From: Candidatus Gottesmanbacteria bacterium RIFOXYB1_FULL_47_11
GTDB taxonomy: Bacteria > Patescibacteriota > Microgenomatia > UBA10105 > UBA927
Direction: 5' to 3'
NCBI GenBank assembly: GCA_001779455.1
Contig: MFKE01000018.1
Location: 1 to 8,449 of the forward strand
DNA length: 8,449 bases
The notes beneath the pieces were generated by a model. It was not told the origin of the DNA. It worked only from the letters and a program-made list of their open reading frames with translations, and searched no databases. Within the stretch, counting starts at the first letter, position 1. Each line of letters begins with the position of its first letter. Both the position numbers and the translations under genes were made by a program. Below are positions 4,883 through 8,449 of the stretch, one piece after another.

Positions 4883-4911
4883 ATTATATCTTACTGCGTA
4901 CTCTTCGCCAA
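4883..4911 (-). promoter_or_regulatory. Promoter of secE-nusG (leaderless)
   Basis: The minus strand has TTGGCG (4911-4906, 4 of 6 to consensus), a 17-bp spacer and a perfect TATAAT (4888-4883). Seven bases downstream is 4876, one base before the secE ATG at 4875. The -10 element contains most of the alternative upstream ATG (4884), which argues against that start when this promoter is used. Confidence 0.75.
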
Positions 4912-4931
4912 TTAGGCTAAATGAAAGTAAC

Positions 4932-4951
4932 AAAAACCCCCTCCCGGGGAT
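4932..4951 (-). terminator. Intrinsic terminator after the large exported-protein gene
   Basis: The minus strand reads ATCCCC-GGGA-GGGGGT, a 6-bp G/C-rich stem (one T-G wobble) with a 4-nt loop, running into TTTTT (4936-4932). It lies 48 bp after the TGA of the 646-aa gene and just before the secE promoter, so it insulates secE-nusG from upstream transcription. Confidence 0.65.
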
Positions 4952-4998
4952 GTAGTAGGAGTGTATCAAAGATGAGCGGGATTGTAAAGACCCAGGGA

Positions 4999-6939
4999 TC
5001 AGTTGCACTTAAACGTGTTGTAGAAATTTAGGACCCAGTCTTTGTACTGCGGAAGCTCCGGGTATTGTCCGTTGTTTCCCGGTTCGGGGCAGTATCCGGC
5101 ATAGCTGACATGGCTTTGGAGGACAGTTGCGTCAGACCAGGGAGGGGAGGTACAAGAGCCTGGACTGGATGTACTGGTCATGGGTAGTCCGAAACATTGA
5201 GAAGGCACTCCGGGTGGGACAAATGCTGCACCTTTGGCAAGCGCCTTGGCTGTTGCGGCCGCGGCATCAAGCACATTACAGGGAGAAATCACTTCTTTGG
5301 TTCTTGTGTTATCAATTTCTCGCACAGCTTCCCAGTATTTATCCGAATCACTCCAAAAATAGTACGGCCGCCAGCCGAATCCTGCGATGGCAAAATTACA
5401 TGCTCCTGATTGACTGCAGCTTGCAGCGCTGGAACCGGCAATATCGCATCCGGGGACGCCGCCTCCGCAGACACTCCACGCTTTCACATTAGCGTCACTC
5501 CAAACGAGTTCTGATCTGGAGAACGCTCCTTCGTGATACATCACTGCCAAAATATTTGATGGCGGGACGCCGAATTTACTCCCGACTGTTGAAAGGATGT
5601 CCTGCAGTGTTTTCGGTATGCCCTCGGGGACCGTCCCGGGATTGTCTGCCAAGTCTTTAATTTTGTCCGTATTACACAGCTTACACGCGCCGCCTGCAAG
5701 ATTTGGGAGCGTTGTGCTGCATGTCGTAGTTGGTGTCGGGAGCCAATTTTTTTCGCACTCGCCCTTAGGATAATAATCTTTCTGCATTTCTGCGGGTAGG
5801 ATGTTGCAATTACCAAGGGTCTGCGCCTCTTGTGTCCTGACGATAGCAAACACGGTCGTATCAGCTTTTGCATCTTTATTGCTTGCGGATACTTCAAACT
5901 CCTGATCTTGGAATGACGCATCGCGTCCTACTTTATAGGTAGGATCAAAGACGTCGTTCCTGTACATATTGTTTACCCACCCGCCGGCATCCTGCAGCGC
6001 TTTCTTTTGGTCTGCATCGGCATATTTAATAGGGTCCAGATCCGCGGGGTTAGGACAACCACCCACGAGACAGTTATTGTGGCCAGCCCACGGGAGAAGC
6101 CCACCCATGACATTGACGGCAGGCACCGTAAATGTTGACTTATATTGTGTAAATGTTTCTTTAATACCATCAACAATTCTGGTCACAGTACTTACCGTTT
6201 CTGAAACAACGGTGTAAATGACTTCAGCAACCGCACCCGGGCCTGCGTACTCGTTTTCTTCAATCGAGCCAATTTCAGTCTGGTCGATGATATCCCCGGA
6301 CGCACGTTCGCTACAACCGGGAGGGACGATTTTTTTGACTCGGACATTCGCTAGAGTAAAATCCTGTGACATCTGGATAGAACGACCGACAAACGAATTA
6401 ATCCTCTTGTTTCCCTCTGTTCCGTGGAGTACTCCTGGCACGTCTTGTTGGGTACACCAGACGCTTTCGGCTATCGCGTTGACTACGTTTTCTCCCGTTT
6501 GTGGATTAGTTGCACATATGCGGCCGGTGGCGCAATAGCGTTTAGGCTGTGTATCGTGAATAGTAATTTCCTGCTGGCCTGCAGGTGTTAGATCCTCAAA
6601 ACTCGCGTTTTGTACTTGTTCAGCGTACGGAACAGATTTTTCGGTTGATATATGATAATTGTCATCTTTTGGTTTGACATATCCGATGAAATCTACAAGA
6701 AACGGAAATACCTGCCCGATAAGACTGCTTTGTGCAATTTGTGTATCGGTTTTGTCCAGATGTATCACGCTGTTGACCATGTCGTATTCTTCATGAACAG
6801 GGTCAAGCGAGTGTGGGTCTTTATTGATGCTAAATGGATCGACAATAGGCGACGGAGCCGCCGTGGGGGTTTGAGCATGGGCCGGAATCGGGATGATAAA
6901 CGACCAAAGTAGTATGAAAAAAACAACAATATTGCTCAT
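4999..6939 (-). CDS. Large exported Cys-rich protein with lysozyme-like C-terminal region
   Basis: From the ATG at 6939 it encodes 646 aa with a signal peptide (hydrophobic core, then PAHA|QTPT, cleavage near residue 22). The mature part has 20 Cys, suggesting several disulfides. Most of the middle (about 25-440) matches nothing I recognise. Near the C-terminus, FGVPPSNILAVMYHEGAF (Glu at about residue 470), a later FGWRPYYFW (about 521-529) and SPCNVLDAAAATAKALAKGA (about 552-571) occur. They follow the order of goose-lysozyme/soluble transglycosylase folds: helix with catalytic Glu, aromatic core, then an NxxDAxxAxAxxL helix. A peptidoglycan-cleaving role is therefore possible but inferred. 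Twelve more in-frame codons exist upstream to 6975, but they precede the predicted transcript start and spoil the signal peptide. It is divergent from galU and is followed by a terminator. Confidence 0.8.
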   Translation of the reverse strand: MSNIVVFFILLWSFIIPIPAHAQTPTAAPSPIVDPFSINKDPHSLDPVHEEYDMVNSVIHLDKTDTQIAQSSLIGQVFPFLVDFIGYVKPKDDNYHISTEKSVPYAEQVQNASFEDLTPAGQQEITIHDTQPKRYCATGRICATNPQTGENVVNAIAESVWCTQQDVPGVLHGTEGNKRINSFVGRSIQMSQDFTLANVRVKKIVPPGCSERASGDIIDQTEIGSIEENEYAGPGAVAEVIYTVVSETVSTVTRIVDGIKETFTQYKSTFTVPAVNVMGGLLPWAGHNNCLVGGCPNPADLDPIKYADADQKKALQDAGGWVNNMYRNDVFDPTYKVGRDASFQDQEFEVSASNKDAKADTTVFAIVRTQEAQTLGNCNILPAEMQKDYYPKGECEKNWLPTPTTTCSTTLPNLAGGACKLCNTDKIKDLADNPGTVPEGIPKTLQDILSTVGSKFGVPPSNILAVMYHEGAFSRSELVWSDANVKAWSVCGGGVPGCDIAGSSAASCSQSGACNFAIAGFGWRPYYFWSDSDKYWEAVREIDNTRTKEVISPCNVLDAAAATAKALAKGAAFVPPGVPSQCFGLPMTSTSSPGSCTSPPWSDATVLQSHVSYAGYCPEPGNNGQYPELPQYKDWVLNFYNTFKCN

Positions 6940-6950
6940 GAGTGTGTGCC

Positions 6951-6966
6951 TATGTTCATCATAGCA
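6951..6966 (-). promoter_or_regulatory. Extended -10 promoter of the 646-aa gene
   Basis: The minus strand has TGC-TATGAT, with the hexamer at 6963-6958. No good -35 is found at 16-18 bp, but an extended -10 can compensate. The predicted start near 6951 leaves a leader of about 12 nt (AGGCACACACTC) before the ATG at 6939. This supports that ATG over the upstream frame extension. Confidence 0.55.
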
Positions 6967-6968
6967 AA

Positions 6969-6998
6969 TTGACAAGGGTCGTGCACGGGGGATACAAT
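6969..6998 (+). promoter_or_regulatory. Promoter of galU (nearly leaderless)
   Basis: A perfect TTGACA (6969-6974), an 18-bp spacer and TACAAT (6993-6998) predict transcription from about A7005, only 7 nt before the ATG at 7012. The short leader ACGGCCT has no Shine-Dalgarno. The -35 hexamer nearly abuts the divergent -10 of the 646-aa gene, so the two promoters are back to back within 72 bp and may compete for polymerase. Confidence 0.8.
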
Positions 6999-7011
6999 CG
7001 TTTTACGGCCT

Positions 7012-7893
7012 ATGAAAAAGAACGCACAAAAGATTCGTAAAGCAGTTATCCCCGCAGCGGGTTTTGGGACCCGCTTTCTCCCGCAAACTAAGGCAATGCC
7101 CAAAGAAATGCTTCCGATTGTCGATAAGCCCGTCATCCAATATGTTGTTGAGGAGCTTGTGGCTTCAGGTATTACCGATATTGTCGTTATTACCGGTTGG
7201 AACAAGCGTGCTATCGAAGATCATTTTGATTACCCCAATGAACTCATTCAGTCGCTGAAAGAACAAAAGAAGGAACATCTCATTGCGGAAGTGAAACGGA
7301 CGGCAGAGCTCGCCAACTTTATCTATATCCGTCAAAAAGGCCCGTATGGCAATGGAACACCGATTTTGTGTGCCAAGAGTGTCATCGGGGATGAGCCGTT
7401 CGTCGCCATTTGGGGAGATGAGTTTATTTGGGCAACCCCCCCCCGCGCCAAACAATGTATCGAGGTGTATGAAAAATATGGTGATCCGGTTATTTCTGCG
7501 GTTCGGGTTCCCCGGAACGATGTCTCCCGATACGGTATCGTAGAGGCCACGAATGTTGAGAAAAATATTTGGCAAATACGCAAACTGCTGGAGAAACCTA
7601 GCATTGAGGAGGCGCCGTCCAATCTGGCCGCCCACGGGTGCTATGTGCTCACTCCTGATATTTTCCCGATTTTGGAACATCTTGGTCCCGGGAAAAGCGG
7701 AGAGATATGGTTGACCGATGCCATTAAGGAGCTTATGAAAACAAGACCGGTCTATGCCTGTGAAGTTAAAAATTCCAAATATTACGATACGGGCAATAAA
7801 CTGGAATATCTCAAAACCGTCGTCGAGTTTGCGCTTCAGCACAAGGATCTAAACGGCGACTTTCGGCAGTACCTCAAAAGCCTCAAGCTGTAA
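7012..7893 (+). CDS. galU: UTP-glucose-1-phosphate uridylyltransferase
   Basis: GalU makes UDP-glucose from UTP and glucose-1-phosphate in the cytoplasm, for surface polysaccharides and glycolipids. The protein is 293 aa, a normal length. It has the nucleotide-binding start IPAAGFGTRFLPQTKAMPKE (residues 13-32, G-x-G-T-R plus the Lys-Pro-Lys-Glu element), VVEELVASGITDIVVITG, IWGDEF (metal-binding acidic pair), LEKP, GEIWLTDAI and YYDTGNKLEYLK. At the uracil-contact segment E. coli GalU, as I recall it, has GLGHAVLCA; here it is GNGTPILCA, so a related nucleotidyltransferase specificity cannot be excluded. The ATG at 7012 is set by a strong promoter 14 bp upstream. The TAA at 7891-7893 directly abuts the stop of the convergent L,D-transpeptidase gene. 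Confidence 0.92.
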   Translation: MKKNAQKIRKAVIPAAGFGTRFLPQTKAMPKEMLPIVDKPVIQYVVEELVASGITDIVVITGWNKRAIEDHFDYPNELIQSLKEQKKEHLIAEVKRTAELANFIYIRQKGPYGNGTPILCAKSVIGDEPFVAIWGDEFIWATPPRAKQCIEVYEKYGDPVISAVRVPRNDVSRYGIVEATNVEKNIWQIRKLLEKPSIEEAPSNLAAHGCYVLTPDIFPILEHLGPGKSGEIWLTDAIKELMKTRPVYACEVKNSKYYDTGNKLEYLKTVVEFALQHKDLNGDFRQYLKSLKL

Positions 7894-8449
7894 TTATTCC
7901 GCAGGGGTTTCTCCGTAGACGACAATTTCCGTTCCGGGGTCTTCGGCAGAAGCATAGGTGCCCCAGAGTTTGCTGCTCCCAAACACAGGGTTGGTCCAGG
8001 CAAATAGTGTAGCGGCGTCTTCCGTGCGCATGTTCACACACCCGTGGCTCATCGGATGGCCAAAATTGTTATGCCAGTATGTGCCATGGATGGAAAACCC
8101 GCGGCTTTTGGCCACTTCGTTGTTATAATAAAACTGTACCCACGGAACCCCCGGGAGGTAGTAATAGTCCGCGCCGGCCCCGCCACTCATCAGCGTACTT
8201 TTCAGTTTTACCCAGATGCGGAATGTACCCGTCGGGGTTCGGCCCCATTTGCCTGTCGAGACGGCAAACTCGTATACTTTATCATTACCCTGGTATGCGT
8301 ACACGCGCTGGCGGGAAAGATCTACTTCAATACGTTTGTCATTTGGATTGGTAGTTCCCAGCACACGGTTTATTGTTTTTAGTGATGAGAGCGCCGGCGC
8401 GGTTACCGGCGTCCCATGAAATTCTCCGTGCCGTTCTTCCCGGGGCGGG
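7894..8449 (-). CDS. L,D-transpeptidase (YkuD domain), N-terminus outside window
   Basis: L,D-transpeptidases form 3-3 cross-links in peptidoglycan, or attach proteins to it, with a catalytic Cys. The visible 184 residues include the domain start KRIEVDLSRQRVYAYQGN, STGKWGRTPTGTFRIW and the active-site signature, in which HGTYWHNN is followed by GHPMSHGCVNM; the Cys in SHGCVN is the nucleophile. The frame stays open to the right edge with no stop and no ATG. A GTG at 8364 could serve as a start, but it would leave a bare catalytic domain without an export signal, so a longer protein extending past the window is more likely. The segment just before the domain (GTPVTAPALSSLK) looks like a linker. 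Its stop directly touches the galU stop. Confidence 0.93.
   Translation of the reverse strand, partial: PPREERHGEFHGTPVTAPALSSLKTINRVLGTTNPNDKRIEVDLSRQRVYAYQGNDKVYEFAVSTGKWGRTPTGTFRIWVKLKSTLMSGGAGADYYYLPGVPWVQFYYNNEVAKSRGFSIHGTYWHNNFGHPMSHGCVNMRTEDAATLFAWTNPVFGSSKLWGTYASAEDPGTEIVVYGETPAE

Noticed and set aside
5541..5921. 126-codon minus-strand frame inside the 646-aa gene
   Set aside because: It is an out-of-frame shadow on the same strand; the long frame has a signal peptide and ordered domains.
7165..7842. 225-codon open frame antisense to galU
   Set aside because: It lies wholly within a confidently identified enzyme gene and shows no recognisable domain.

Overview
The window looks like chromosomal DNA of a small-genome bacterium of the Candidate Phyla Radiation (Patescibacteria), most likely the Microgenomates branch. 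This is inferred from the mix of genes: a compact core translation cluster with almost no spacers, an L1 protein with a long charged N-terminal extension and a shortened domain II, Thr-Pro ('TPTPT') linkers in Cys-rich surface proteins, and a divergent GalU. UGA is an ordinary stop here (rplA and the large exported-protein gene end in TGA), so a recoded-UGA lineage is not supported.

Layout, left to right. Positions 1-2725, minus strand: the ribosomal protein genes rplK (L11), rplA (L1), a small unknown gene, rplJ (L10) and rplL (L7/L12, cut at its last codon by the window edge). rplK-rplA are driven by a promoter at 2819-2847. rplJ-rplL have their own promoter (1168-1196), followed by a textbook L10-leader attenuator (1074-1160). 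Positions 2726-2912 are a divergent control region. Positions 2913-4100, plus strand: an unrelated membrane-anchored, Cys-rich, TPT-linker surface protein that separates rplK from nusG. Positions 4097-4884, minus: secE-nusG. Positions 4999-6939, minus: a large exported Cys-rich protein whose C-terminal part resembles a lysozyme-like or lytic-transglycosylase domain. It is followed by an intrinsic terminator. Positions 7012-7893, plus: galU. Positions 7894 to the right edge, minus: an L,D-transpeptidase whose N-terminus lies outside the window.

How they fit together: secE-nusG-rplKAJL is a classical bacterial cluster for protein export, transcription elongation and the large-subunit stalk. The flanking genes all concern the cell surface: sugar-nucleotide supply (GalU), peptidoglycan cross-linking (L,D-transpeptidase), possible peptidoglycan cleavage, and an anchored surface protein.

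Regulation is unusually readable. The two ribosomal-protein promoters share one architecture (TTGCRT, 17-bp spacer, extended TGN-TATACT). The promoters of secE, galU and the large exported protein predict 5' UTRs of only about 1-12 nt, meaning leaderless or nearly leaderless mRNAs, whereas rplL has a near-perfect Shine-Dalgarno. Two convergent gene pairs touch or overlap at their stop codons with no room for a terminator. I see no mobile element, CRISPR array, tRNA or rRNA, and no clear novel multi-gene system. The best leads are the rplJ leader, the short-leader promoters, the small gene between rplA and rplJ, and the two Cys-rich exported proteins.
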